The position numbers and the translations under genes were made by a program. Positions 25,715 through 34,056 of a stretch of DNA of 64,000 nucleotides are shown here, piece after piece; positions within the stretch are counted from its first letter, which is position 1, and each line of letters opens with the position of its first letter. This stretch comes from Marinobacter confluentis (GTDB taxonomy: Bacteria > Pseudomonadota > Gammaproteobacteria > Pseudomonadales > Oleiphilaceae): positions 124,001-188,000 of the forward strand of contig NZ_SRPF01000004.1 in assembly GCF_004785685.1 (NCBI RefSeq). The letters run 5' to 3'. Under the pieces are notes generated by a model, which was given only the letters and a program-made list of their open reading frames with translations, searched no databases and was not told where the DNA came from.

Positions 25715-27229
25715 TTAAAGGCGAAAGGTTCCGGAAGCATCGGTAAGGCAGTCGCGCCCCGCCTGCTTGGACTGATAAAGCCGGTTATCGGCCAGTGAAA
25801 TCATCGCATCCGGGGTTGGTTGGCCTTCGGCGAATTCTGCAACGCTGGCCATGCCAACGCTGACGGTGACATCGACAGGCTCGCCATTGAATATGAAAGT
25901 GTCGTTGCGCACGGTCTCAAGCATTCTGAGCACCAACTGACGAACATTACTTCGATCAACCGCATTGAATATAACGATGAATTCCTCGCCGCCAAAACGG
26001 GCCACAATGTCCATCGGTCGGGTTTTCTTCATTAGAATGCCGGCAAACTTCTGCAGCACATAATCACCACCCAGGTGTCCGATAGAATCGTTGATCCCCT
26101 TGAACTGATCAATATCAAACATCGCCAGGGTAAACTGCTCATCAAGCCGGCTGTTGCGGCCCAGCATTTCGCCCAGCCGCGGCATCAGATACCGGCGGTT
26201 ATGCAGGCCGGTCAGAGGGTCCCGTATGGACTGATTGAGCAGCTCATCCTCAAGGCGGAAGCGATCCAGGGCGCCGGAAAGCAGGCCGGAAACAATAATC
26301 AGCAGGTCGGCCTGATCCTCCCTCCAGCAGCGCCTGCGCAGAGAGTCCACACCGAAGAACCCGGTCACCTTGCCGCGCACCCTGATGGGCACGCAGAACA
26401 TCGAGCAAACGCCCTGGGTCTTGAGCAGTGATCTTTCTGGGGTCGCCTCGGATGGCAGTTGGTCGACATCTTCAATAAACACCACGCGATTGTCCGTCAC
26501 CATGCTCCCAATCTGCTGATGCCACCAGTGAAAGTCCTCGATAGGCACCGCCTGCTGGTCGCCGATGATCGAGGCCACACCGTCCCCGCACCATTCGTGG
26601 GTGTTGTTCATGAACTGGTAATCGTCGGAGAACTCATAAAGATAAGCCCGATCCACCGCGAAAAACTCGCCGATACTTTTAAGGACTTCTTCGATGCACT
26701 GATCGATCGTGCCAAAGCCCAGATTAATAAATTCCGTGGACAGCCGGGCCATGAGTTTCTGGAAACCCGCCTGGAATGAAAATTCGGCCTCGCTCTCGCG
26801 CAGGTTCTGTTCCAGGTCCTTGTAGTGCTGGATATTGTGGAACTGGCCGTAGAAGACGGTACTGCCATCGGGCTGACGCTCTGGCCTGGCATGCACCTCA
26901 AACCATTGGTATTCACCGTTGATCAGCTTCAGGCGGGCGCGATATCGCCAGGGCACAAGAGTCTGGGCCGAGTCCTGAATGGTCTGCACCAGGTCACCGG
27001 CATCCTCCGGGTGAATGATGGAAAACACCGCATCGGCGGTTTCATTCAGGGTTGAGGAATCAACGCCGAAAAGGGCCAGAACCTGATGGCTAACAAAAGG
27101 ATAGTGATGAGAACTGCCGTCGGCGCTGAGCCAGTAGGTAAACAGAACACCCGGCACGCCGGAGGCCAGTTTCTGGAAGAAGCCGTCGGACGATACAACC
27201 TGCTGTTCGCTATTGAAACTGGTGGTCAT
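25715..27229 (-). CDS. PAS-GAF diguanylate cyclase
   Basis: This 504-residue cytosolic protein makes cyclic di-GMP. Domains in order are a PAS domain (about residues 12-125, with a PAC-like end), a GAF domain (about 155-320) and a GGDEF domain (about 335-500). The active-site motif is GGEEF, and RPMD at the inhibitory I-site five residues upstream suggests product inhibition. There is no membrane segment or EAL domain. The start is set at ATG 27229, with GGGAGA about 12 bases upstream; ATG 27256 is in frame and would add nine residues. The sensed signal is unknown. Confidence 0.9.
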   Translation of the reverse strand: MTTSFNSEQQVVSSDGFFQKLASGVPGVLFTYWLSADGSSHHYPFVSHQVLALFGVDSSTLNETADAVFSIIHPEDAGDLVQTIQDSAQTLVPWRYRARLKLINGEYQWFEVHARPERQPDGSTVFYGQFHNIQHYKDLEQNLRESEAEFSFQAGFQKLMARLSTEFINLGFGTIDQCIEEVLKSIGEFFAVDRAYLYEFSDDYQFMNNTHEWCGDGVASIIGDQQAVPIEDFHWWHQQIGSMVTDNRVVFIEDVDQLPSEATPERSLLKTQGVCSMFCVPIRVRGKVTGFFGVDSLRRRCWREDQADLLIIVSGLLSGALDRFRLEDELLNQSIRDPLTGLHNRRYLMPRLGEMLGRNSRLDEQFTLAMFDIDQFKGINDSIGHLGGDYVLQKFAGILMKKTRPMDIVARFGGEEFIVIFNAVDRSNVRQLVLRMLETVRNDTFIFNGEPVDVTVSVGMASVAEFAEGQPTPDAMISLADNRLYQSKQAGRDCLTDASGTFRL

Positions 27230-27336
27230 GGCCAACGCATCTCCCTGGGAAAGCATTTCCCGGTTTTACCCCATGAGTGTAGTCCACCAGCTCCAGCATT
27301 CGCCATTTCCAGGGCGTATCCGTTGACGCCTTACGC

Positions 27337-28521
27337 CTAGTCAGAACCCGGCTCTGCTTTCCCCTTGCCCAGCGACCAGAGCCCAAACACTGGCCCCGGA
27401 ACAAGCAAAAGGGCCACCCAGACCCCCAAGTCGCTCCACAGCGCGCTGGTCAGCCAGATAGCGGGTAGGGTCAGGCCGAAACCGACAGCATTCATGACGG
27501 CCAGCGATGAGCCAACGGACTCGCGTGGTGCCGTGGCCGCCGCAAGCGCTGAGAACTGCGGCGAATCTGCCACCACCGCAACACCCCACACCAGCAACAC
27601 CAGCACCAGAAGCCCCGGTGCCAGTCCACTGATTAACGGGTAGACAATGCAAAGAGCACCGGACGTCGTCAGCGCTAACCGGGCCACCCACTCGCTACCC
27701 CGGGTGCGACTGAACCAGCCGCCGCCGATACAACCGGCGGCGCCTATGCCGATAATGGCAAAAGCCAGCCAGGGCACAAGGTCCTGGGCTGAGCCCAGGC
27801 GGTCAAGTTCCCTGGCAGCCAGCAGCGGCACCAGGGTCCAGAAAGCGTAAAGCTCCCACATATGGCCGAAATAACCACCTGCCACAGCCCGGAACCGGGG
27901 CATTCGTAATGCCGCCAGACCCTGCCGGAGCGGCAAAGGCCCACTGCTTCTGGGCAGATGCGGGCCGTCACCAAGCGCCCACACCATAGCGCCGCCAAGC
28001 AGCGTTAATACTGACGCCGCCAGTAACGGCCATTCCCAGGGCAGGCCGAGCGTCGCGCCCCGCATCAGATGAGGCAGGGCGGTACCCAGTGTGAGCATAC
28101 CCACCAGCCAGGCCAGGGCTGCACCGGAATGCCGAGGAGTCCAGGCAATCACCATCTTCATCCCCAGCGGGTAAATACCCGCAAGGCAGAGGCCAGTGGC
28201 AAACCTCAGCACAGAATCCAGGGGCGTCAGGTTGGCGGCGAAAACAAACGCTCCATTGACCAGCGCACCCAGAAGACATGCCACGGCAAAAATCCGGCTG
28301 GCGCCAAACCGGTCCGCCAGACCTGTCACCGCGATGGTCAGGGTACCGGTAATGAATCCCGCCTGTACGGCCAGCGTCAAGCGGCCCAGATCGGTTTCAG
28401 TCAGCCCCAGCTCTGCCGACAGCGAGAGCCAGATACCGTTTACGCTGAACCAGAGTGAGGTCCCGAACAACTGGGCCAGCACGATCACGGCCAGCGGATA
28501 TCGCCGGAATAATTCAGTCAT
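27337..28521 (-). CDS. MFS transporter at the end of the ars operon
   Basis: This 394-residue major facilitator protein has about 12 membrane helices. It has the N-terminal GTSLWFSVNGIW stretch and a loop 2-3 GLADRFGASR resembling the MFS motif GxLaDrxGrk. It starts 27 bases after the arsJ stop on the same strand, so it is probably the third gene of gapdh-arsJ-mfs. I do not recognise a specific subfamily. An arsenic role would be an inference from position only. Multidrug or anion efflux are equally possible. Confidence 0.75.
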   Translation of the reverse strand: MTELFRRYPLAVIVLAQLFGTSLWFSVNGIWLSLSAELGLTETDLGRLTLAVQAGFITGTLTIAVTGLADRFGASRIFAVACLLGALVNGAFVFAANLTPLDSVLRFATGLCLAGIYPLGMKMVIAWTPRHSGAALAWLVGMLTLGTALPHLMRGATLGLPWEWPLLAASVLTLLGGAMVWALGDGPHLPRSSGPLPLRQGLAALRMPRFRAVAGGYFGHMWELYAFWTLVPLLAARELDRLGSAQDLVPWLAFAIIGIGAAGCIGGGWFSRTRGSEWVARLALTTSGALCIVYPLISGLAPGLLVLVLLVWGVAVVADSPQFSALAAATAPRESVGSSLAVMNAVGFGLTLPAIWLTSALWSDLGVWVALLLVPGPVFGLWSLGKGKAEPGSD

Positions 28522-28548
28522 TTTTATTATCTTTGGGTGGCGGTATTG

Positions 28549-29748
28549 TCACCGAAGCGTAGCGCCCGGCCTCGTTTGCGGCAACATCAGCGACAGCAGC
28601 GCGGCCGCGGCCACCAGTGCAGACGAAATCCAGAGGCAGGCCGCCAGCCCGAAGGCCTGATAGACCCAGCCAGACAGCACCGTTCCCAGCAGCCGGCCCG
28701 CCGCATTCGACATATAGTAAAAGCCAACATCCAGCGACACCCCATCGCCCCTGGCATAGCTGACAATCAGATAGCTGTGCAGGGATGAGTTGATCGCGAA
28801 CAGCACCCCAAACAACAACAGACCACCAATCACCACGATCTTTGGTGACAGGCCCACCACCAGCCCGGTAGCAATAGCGGCAGGGATCAATGCAAGCACT
28901 GCAGCCCAGATGACCGCTCGCTGCTTACCTTCGTTATTGCCGGTGATGCGGGGCGCAACGGTCTGAATGAAGCCGTAACCAATAACCCAACTGGCCATGA
29001 AACCGCCCACCTGCCAGTGGTCCCAGCCAAAGACCGTACTCAGGTAGACCGGCAGCGCCACCACGAACCACACGTCCCGGGCGCCGAACAGGAACATCCG
29101 AGCGGCAGAGAGCACGTTAATAGCGCGGCTTTTTGACAGAATCTCGCTGAATTTGGGCTTGGCTTTGCTTTTGCCAAGCTCCTGCTTGAGCAGGAACAGA
29201 CTGGCCAGCCAGACAGCAGCCAGGGCCAGCCCCATGATGATAACGGCACCGGTAAAGCCTGCGGCCATCAGCAGCACGCCACCCAGGAAGAAACCCACAC
29301 CCTTGAGCGTGTTTTTTGAGCCGGTAAGAATCGCCACCCACTTGTAGAGAGTGCCCTGCTGCTGATCCGGCACCAGCAGTTTGATGCCGCTTTTGGCGGA
29401 CATCTTGTTCAAATCCTTGGCAATGCCGGACATCGCCTGCGCCGCCATCACCCAGGGCACCGTAAGCATGGCCGCCGGTACCGCCAGCATGGCCAGCGCT
29501 ACAATCTGCAGGAAGAGCCCGATATTCATGGTTCGGTTCAGGCCCATGCGGGCGCCCAGGTAGCCACCCACCAGGTTGGTCACCACCCCGAAAAACTCAT
29601 AGAAGATGAACAGCAGCGCAATTTCCAGCGGCGAATAACCCAGCTGATGGAAATGCAGCACCACCAGCATCCGCAGAGCGCCGTCGGTCAGGGTGAAGGC
29701 CCAGTAGTTGCCGGTAATGACCAGGTACTGTCGGATGGCGGGGCTCAT
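28549..29748 (-). CDS. arsJ: Organoarsenical efflux MFS permease ArsJ
   Basis: ArsJ exports 1-arseno-3-phosphoglycerate, the unstable product made when GAPDH uses arsenate instead of phosphate; it breaks down outside to release arsenate. The 399-residue sequence has the ArsJ-like start QYLVITGNYWAFTLTDGAL and about 12 membrane helices. The stretch DLNKMSAKSGIKLL is typical of this family. It begins one base after the stop of its partner gapdh, the normal ArsJ arrangement, so the two must be co-translated. Confidence 0.92.
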   Translation of the reverse strand: MSPAIRQYLVITGNYWAFTLTDGALRMLVVLHFHQLGYSPLEIALLFIFYEFFGVVTNLVGGYLGARMGLNRTMNIGLFLQIVALAMLAVPAAMLTVPWVMAAQAMSGIAKDLNKMSAKSGIKLLVPDQQQGTLYKWVAILTGSKNTLKGVGFFLGGVLLMAAGFTGAVIIMGLALAAVWLASLFLLKQELGKSKAKPKFSEILSKSRAINVLSAARMFLFGARDVWFVVALPVYLSTVFGWDHWQVGGFMASWVIGYGFIQTVAPRITGNNEGKQRAVIWAAVLALIPAAIATGLVVGLSPKIVVIGGLLLFGVLFAINSSLHSYLIVSYARGDGVSLDVGFYYMSNAAGRLLGTVLSGWVYQAFGLAACLWISSALVAAAALLSLMLPQTRPGATLR

Positions 29749-29749
29749 A

Positions 29750-30754
29750 TCAGGCAGAGCCCACCCGGCGCGCCAGTTCCGCGGTGCGGTTGGCGTAGCC
29801 CCATTCGTTGTCGTACCAGGCGTAGATTTTCACCTGGGTGCCGTTGACCACCATGGTGGACAGGGCATCCACGATGGATGAACGGGGGTCGGTCCGGTAA
29901 TCAATGGATACCAGCGGGCGTTCTTCGTAGCCCAGAATGTCCTTAAGTTCGCCCTCGGACGCGTCTTTGAGTAACTGGTTTACGGTTTCGCGATCGGTGG
30001 GGGTTTCCACTTCAAATACGCAATCAGTCAGTGAAGCATTGGTCAGAGGCACCCGAACCGCGTGACCATCCAGCCGGCCTTTCAGCTCCGGAAAGATCTC
30101 AATGATTGCTGTGGCAGAGCCAGTACTGGTTGGAATCAGCGAACTGCCACAGGCCCGGGCCCGGCGCAGATCCTTGTGGGGCGCGTCGATGATGGTCTGG
30201 GTGTTGGTCAGGCTGTGGATGGTGGTGATGGAACCGTGCTTGATGCCCAGTTTCTCGTGAATCACCTTCACCACCGGCGCCAGACAGTTGGTGGTGCAGG
30301 ACGCCGCCGTCACGATGCGGTCGTTGGCGGGATCAAAAATATCATCGTTCACGCCGACCACAATGTTCTTGGCGCCTTTTTCCTTTACCGGCGCGGTCAC
30401 AACCACCCGCTTCACGCCCTGCTTCAGATAGGCCTGGAGCACTTCCACGGTCTTCATCTTGCCGCTGGCTTCAATCACTAGGTCGCAGCCGGACCAATCG
30501 GTTTCGCCGATGGTTTTATTGCGGGTGACCCGAATCGATTTGCCCTCAATGACAATATGATCGCCGTCTGCATCAGCCTCATGGTTCCAACGCCCGTGAA
30601 TACTGTCGAAGTTCAGCAGATGCGCCAGGGTGTGGGCGTCCGCACCCGGGTCGTTAATGGCGACAAATTCCATCTCCGGCCACTGCCAGGCTGCACGCAG
30701 TGCCAGGCGCCCAATGCGGCCAAATCCGTTGATGCCGACTTTTATCCTGCTCAT
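29750..30754 (-). CDS. gapdh: ArsJ-associated glyceraldehyde-3-phosphate dehydrogenase
   Basis: This 334-residue GAPDH has the NAD-binding start [14 protein letters not shown]. Its catalytic Cys is in [10 protein letters not shown] (about residue 155) and it ends with [11 protein letters not shown]. In arsenate resistance it converts glyceraldehyde 3-phosphate plus arsenate to 1-arseno-3-phosphoglycerate for ArsJ. Its position directly before arsJ, rather than near glycolytic genes, identifies it as the dedicated copy. Upstream lies repeat B and then the arsC-arsR fusion, all on the minus strand, so the repeat sits inside the ars transcription unit. Confidence 0.94.
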   Translation of the reverse strand: MSRIKVGINGFGRIGRLALRAAWQWPEMEFVAINDPGADAHTLAHLLNFDSIHGRWNHEADADGDHIVIEGKSIRVTRNKTIGETDWSGCDLVIEASGKMKTVEVLQAYLKQGVKRVVVTAPVKEKGAKNIVVGVNDDIFDPANDRIVTAASCTTNCLAPVVKVIHEKLGIKHGSITTIHSLTNTQTIIDAPHKDLRRARACGSSLIPTSTGSATAIIEIFPELKGRLDGHAVRVPLTNASLTDCVFEVETPTDRETVNQLLKDASEGELKDILGYEERPLVSIDYRTDPRSSIVDALSTMVVNGTQVKIYAWYDNEWGYANRTAELARRVGSA

Positions 30755-30796
30755 TGTTCACTCCTGTTTAATTTGAAAGTATTCCGATGGTACGCC

Positions 30797-30904
30797 GAGC
30801 AAGAGTAGAGGGCCTTTCAGAACCGTGCGGAGCCATGGATGGCGGAGCCCGAGCGTACACGGACGTATTTACAGCGTGTTCTGGAAGGCCCTCTACTCTT
30901 GCTC
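30797..30904 (+). repeat. Structured dispersed repeat, copy B
   Basis: Arms 30797-30823 and 30878-30904 are complementary over 27 bases with a single G-T pair. The core 30824-30877 carries GCCATGGATGGC (30832-30843) and GTACACGGACGT (30855-30866). It lies between the arsC-arsR stop and gapdh. The strand showing the GGA loops is plus, opposite to both flanking genes. Confidence 0.85.
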
Positions 30905-30915
30905 CGCCCCCTCAA

Positions 30916-31683
30916 CTATCCGATAAACCGAATAACCGGCCTATCCGGCATTGCCGCCAGGCGCTCTAGTTCGGTGTTGATCCGGCCCTGACTGCCAGAG
31001 GCGGTTTCTTCTAGCACCCGCGACAACCACAGAGGTAAACGGGGATTCACCGAATAGTACGTCCACTGCCCATGGCGTTCGGCATCCAGCAGCCCGGCGT
31101 CTCGCAGGACCGCCAGGTGGCGGCTGGCCTTGGGTTGGGGAATATCCAATGCCGCCGTCAGTTCACAGACGCACAGTTTCTTTTTCTCCCGGATCAGCAA
31201 CATCGCCGCCAGCCGCAGCTCGTCGCCCAGGGCCTTGAACACGGTCACCGGGTCGAAGCTTTCGGGCTTCAGGCCGGTTTCCTTGCGGTGGACCAGAGTA
31301 AACAGCCCGATACGCTCGCGGATTTCTTTCAACGTCAGTGCGAAGGTGGCGTGTCGGCCTGCAGGCACCGGATCCGGGAAATCCCAGGCAATCTGTTGGG
31401 CGGGCTGGCAAACGGTGCCGCACTCCTGTGACGCTTTTTCGCACAGGGTGATCACGTAATCCCAGTCCTCGCTTTCCAGGTCAGACAGGGATTTGCTGCT
31501 CAGGCCGTCGACCGGATAACCCGCTTCCTGAAGAACCTGGATGGCCATGGGGTGGGGTTTGTCCGGCTCAGTGCCGGCGCTGGCCACTTCAAATTGGTCA
31601 CCGGCCATCTCCCGCAGCAATGCTTCAGCCATCAGCGACCTTGCGCTATTGGCGGTACAGACAAACAGAACCCGGCGTCTCAT
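30916..31683 (-). CDS. Arsenate reductase-ArsR fusion (arsenic sensor/reductase)
   Basis: This 255-residue protein fuses two ars functions. Residues 1-135 form a low-molecular-weight phosphatase-like arsenate reductase with the P-loop CTANSARS (Cys9 to Arg15) and further Cys residues in ITLCEKASQECGTVC that could serve the redox relay. Residues about 145-255 are an ArsR winged helix: the metalloid-type Cys pair KKLCVCEL and the recognition helix region PQPKASRHLAVLRDAGLL. The fusion would reduce arsenate and repress its own operon until trivalent arsenic binds. I choose ATG 31683; the in-frame TTG 31689 adds two residues. It is divergent from arsH. Confidence 0.88.
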   Translation of the reverse strand: MRRRVLFVCTANSARSLMAEALLREMAGDQFEVASAGTEPDKPHPMAIQVLQEAGYPVDGLSSKSLSDLESEDWDYVITLCEKASQECGTVCQPAQQIAWDFPDPVPAGRHATFALTLKEIRERIGLFTLVHRKETGLKPESFDPVTVFKALGDELRLAAMLLIREKKKLCVCELTAALDIPQPKASRHLAVLRDAGLLDAERHGQWTYYSVNPRLPLWLSRVLEETASGSQGRINTELERLAAMPDRPVIRFIG

Positions 31684-31694
31684 ATCCAATTATC

Positions 31695-31718
31695 CGCATA
31701 TTCGTTTTTTCGCATATT
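31695..31718. promoter_or_regulatory. Candidate ArsR operator in the arsR-arsH divergent region
   Basis: Two direct copies of CGCATATT (31695-31702 and 31711-31718) spaced 16 bases apart lie in the 92-base A+T-rich gap between the arsC-arsR fusion and arsH. Such a position would let one repressor control both directions. The match to any known ArsR site was not tested. Confidence 0.5.
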
Positions 31719-31775
31719 TATTTTAGTGCATAATAAGTCGATCAAAAACATGAGTAAAGCGACGGTTTCATTACA

Positions 31776-32507
31776 ATGAGCATTCCAAACATCCCAGAAG
31801 ACGAACTGCCCAACGTCAACGCCGAACAGTTCAACGCGCCGACGGCAGATCAGCTGTTCGCCGCAAGGCCATCGACCCATCCGCCGCGGATTCTGCTGCT
31901 GTACGGCTCCTTGCGGAAAAGATCCTTCAGCCGGCTCGCGGTGGAGGAGGCGGCCCGCCTGCTCGAGGCTATGGGTGCTGAAACCCGGGTATTCAGCCCC
32001 CGCGGCCTACCCCTGGCCGACGCTGAGGACGCGACTCATCCCAAGGTTCAGGAACTGCGGGAACTGGCCCAGTGGTCAGAAGGTATGGTGTGGTGCTCGC
32101 CGGAACGCCACGGTGCCATGACCGGGATCATGAAAACCCAGATCGACTGGATTCCCCTGTCCATCGGCGGCATGCGCCCGACCCAGGGCAAGACCCTGGC
32201 AGTGATGCAGGTGTGCGGCGGCTCGCAATCCTTCAATGCGGTGAACCAGCTGCGAGTGCTGGGCCGGTGGATGCGGATGGTGACCATCCCCAACCAGTCT
32301 TCAGTGCCCAAGGCGTTTCTGGAGTTTGACGACAATGACCGGATGAAGCCGTCGCCCTTCTACAACCGCATTGTGGATGTGATGGAAGAGCTGGTTAAAT
32401 TCACCCTGCTGATAAGGGACCGCAGCGACTACCTGACGGACCGTTATTCTGAGCGGGTAGAAAGTGCTCAAGAGGTTTCAAAGCGGGTCAACCAGAAATC
32501 CATGTGA
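31776..32507 (+). CDS. arsH: NADPH-dependent FMN reductase ArsH
   Basis: ArsH is a flavodoxin-fold FMN protein that oxidises toxic trivalent organoarsenicals to pentavalent forms. The 243-residue sequence has the FMN-phosphate loop [13 protein letters not shown] (about residues 41-53), the segment [20 protein letters not shown] and [14 protein letters not shown], all characteristic of ArsH. It is transcribed away from the arsC-arsR fusion. The ribosome site before ATG 31776 is weak. Confidence 0.94.
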   Translation: MSIPNIPEDELPNVNAEQFNAPTADQLFAARPSTHPPRILLLYGSLRKRSFSRLAVEEAARLLEAMGAETRVFSPRGLPLADAEDATHPKVQELRELAQWSEGMVWCSPERHGAMTGIMKTQIDWIPLSIGGMRPTQGKTLAVMQVCGGSQSFNAVNQLRVLGRWMRMVTIPNQSSVPKAFLEFDDNDRMKPSPFYNRIVDVMEELVKFTLLIRDRSDYLTDRYSERVESAQEVSKRVNQKSM

Positions 32508-32562
32508 GAGATAACAGATTAGCAGCACAGAAATCACTGGGGACGAAGACACCCGTGAAGGC

Positions 32563-33354
32563 ATGGATCTATTCAGCCGATACCTGTCTGTCTGGGTAGC
32601 CCTGGCCATAGTCGCCGGAATCGCTCTGGGCCAACTTGCCCCAGCCGTCCCCGAATCCCTGTCCCGCTTCGAATACGCCCAGGTATCTATCCCCATTGCC
32701 ATTCTGATCTGGGCCATGGTCTTTGTCTGGAGCTACCTCACCAAAGGCGACGCCGCTTATACCCTGGTTCAGGTGTCCCTCAACGACCTGATCATGCTGT
32801 TTGCCTTCGCGCCGATTGTGGTATTCCTGCTTGGGGTCTCCGACATTCAGGTGCCCTGGAATACGGTCATCCTGTCGGTGGTGCTGTACATCGTTATTCC
32901 GCTGGCCGCAGGTTATCTGACCCGGCGCACCCTGATCGCCCGCCGGGGACAGGAATGGTTCGATAACGTATTCATGAAACGAATCGGTCCCGTCACGCCC
33001 GCTGCGCTGATCGTCACCCTTGTTCTGCTGTTCGCCTTCCAGGGCGAAGTAATCCTGCAGAACCCGCTTCACATTGCCCTGATCGCCGTGCCGCTGATTA
33101 TCCAGACCGTGCTGATTTTCTTCATCGCCTACGGCTGGGCACGATTGTGGAAAGTACGCCACTGCATCGCCGCCCCCGGCGCCATGATCGGTGCCAGCAA
33201 CTTCTTTGAGCTGGCGGTAGCAGCCGCCATTGCCCTGTTCGGCCTGCAATCTGGTGCGGCTTTGGCAACCGTGGTTGGGGTTCTGGTGGAAGTACCGCTA
33301 ATGCTTGCCCTGGTGCGGATCGCCAACAAGACCAGGGACAGGTTCCCGGCCTGA
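32563..33354 (+). CDS. acr3: ACR3-family arsenite transporter with apparent internal in-frame deletion
   Basis: The 263 residues begin like ACR3 (LFSRYLSVWVALAIVAGIALG) and end like ACR3 (GAMIGASNFFELAVA, which retains the functional Glu). Full-length members have about 345-360 residues. The junction is near residues 50-55: ILIWAM is followed at once by VFVWSYLTKGD. In intact proteins the first motif continues with a membrane-helix pair of about 85-90 residues, ending in a conserved Cys-x-Ala-Met just before VFVWS. The frame is open and no stop is present. The missing part includes the Cys needed for arsenite transport, so it is probably inactive. The ribosome site is weak. It follows arsH by 55 bases. 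Confidence 0.82.
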   Translation: MDLFSRYLSVWVALAIVAGIALGQLAPAVPESLSRFEYAQVSIPIAILIWAMVFVWSYLTKGDAAYTLVQVSLNDLIMLFAFAPIVVFLLGVSDIQVPWNTVILSVVLYIVIPLAAGYLTRRTLIARRGQEWFDNVFMKRIGPVTPAALIVTLVLLFAFQGEVILQNPLHIALIAVPLIIQTVLIFFIAYGWARLWKVRHCIAAPGAMIGASNFFELAVAAAIALFGLQSGAALATVVGVLVEVPLMLALVRIANKTRDRFPA

Positions 33355-33443
33355 ACGATGCCCATTTCTGGCCGCATTGGCGATTGTTATCTAAGCTAAC
33401 CAGATTCTACCAACACCAGACACTATCCAGAGAAGGTTCAGTA

Positions 33444-33896
33444 ATGAGCGGTTCAGAAACCGATAGCAGCAGTACTTCTCAAACTCACGAGGCAAACAAA
33501 AAAAGGCACGAAAGTCCGAACATCAGCAACCGGGAGCGGGTGTTTGTGGTTGGTGGCTTCAACGTAATCCAGAAGCTACTGCTGGTCGTGACGGGGCTGC
33601 TGACGCTGGGCGCTGCCGGGGCAGAAATCCTGGGCGTTTATGAACGGGGCGTGATTGAGCTTGCCGATATCCTGTTGCTGTTCCTGTACACCGAAGTCGT
33701 CGCCATGGTGATCGTGTCCTACACCGGGCAGGGCTCGGTCTTTGTCTATCCGATTTTCATCGCCATGACCGCACTGGCCCGACTGATCGTGCTGCAGGGC
33801 AAGGATATGGACCCACAGAACATTCTGTTCGAGGCCGCGGCTATTGTGCTGCTGGCTCTGTCAGCCCTGATCATTTTGCGTTTGCCGAAGCACTAA
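33444..33896 (+). CDS. psiE: PsiE-like phosphate-starvation-inducible membrane protein
   Basis: This 150-residue protein has a polar N-terminus of about 40 residues, then four hydrophobic segments. It has the family motifs LLLFLYTEVVAMV and FIAMTALARLIVLQGKDM. PsiE of E. coli is induced by phosphate starvation, and its function is unknown. I place the start at ATG 33444 (AGAAGG upstream); an in-frame ATG at 33384 lacks a site. No Pho box was found in the 89 bases before the start, so phosphate control is not shown. It ends before repeat C and converges on uvrD. Confidence 0.83.
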   Translation: MSGSETDSSSTSQTHEANKKRHESPNISNRERVFVVGGFNVIQKLLLVVTGLLTLGAAGAEILGVYERGVIELADILLLFLYTEVVAMVIVSYTGQGSVFVYPIFIAMTALARLIVLQGKDMDPQNILFEAAAIVLLALSALIILRLPKH

Positions 33897-33934
33897 CGAC
33901 CAACGTGTTGCGGCCTGCAACGCAGATTGGGGCG

Positions 33935-34041
33935 CAGGTTGGGAGGGATGGTTTAAAACTGTGCGGAGCCATGGATGGCGGAGCCCAAGCGTCACATGGA
34001 TGTGCCGAAGGAGCGTGTTTTAAACCATCCCTCCCAACCTG
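33935..34041 (+). repeat. Structured dispersed repeat, copy C
   Basis: Arms 33935-33959 and 34017-34041 are perfectly complementary over 25 bases and can extend imperfectly outward. The core 33960-34016 carries GCCATGGATGGC (33968-33979) and CACATGGATGTG (33993-34004). It lies between the convergent stops of psiE and uvrD, on the psiE sense strand. It is followed by CTCTCCCCC, not by a T-run. Confidence 0.88.
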
Positions 34042-34056
34042 TGCTCTCCCCCAAAC

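Noticed and set aside
30755-30915. Repeat B as a simple Rho-independent terminator of the arsC-arsR fusion
   Set aside because: No T-run follows on the minus strand, the loop is about 54 bases with its own conserved structure, and the same core occurs in non-terminator settings.
33355-33443. PhoB box upstream of psiE
   Set aside because: No pair of CTGTCA-like repeats could be found in the 89 bases before the start.
33935-34041. Repeat copies as integron attC sites
   Set aside because: In attC sites the ends are conserved and the centre varies; here the centre is conserved and the arms vary. No integrase or cassette array is near.
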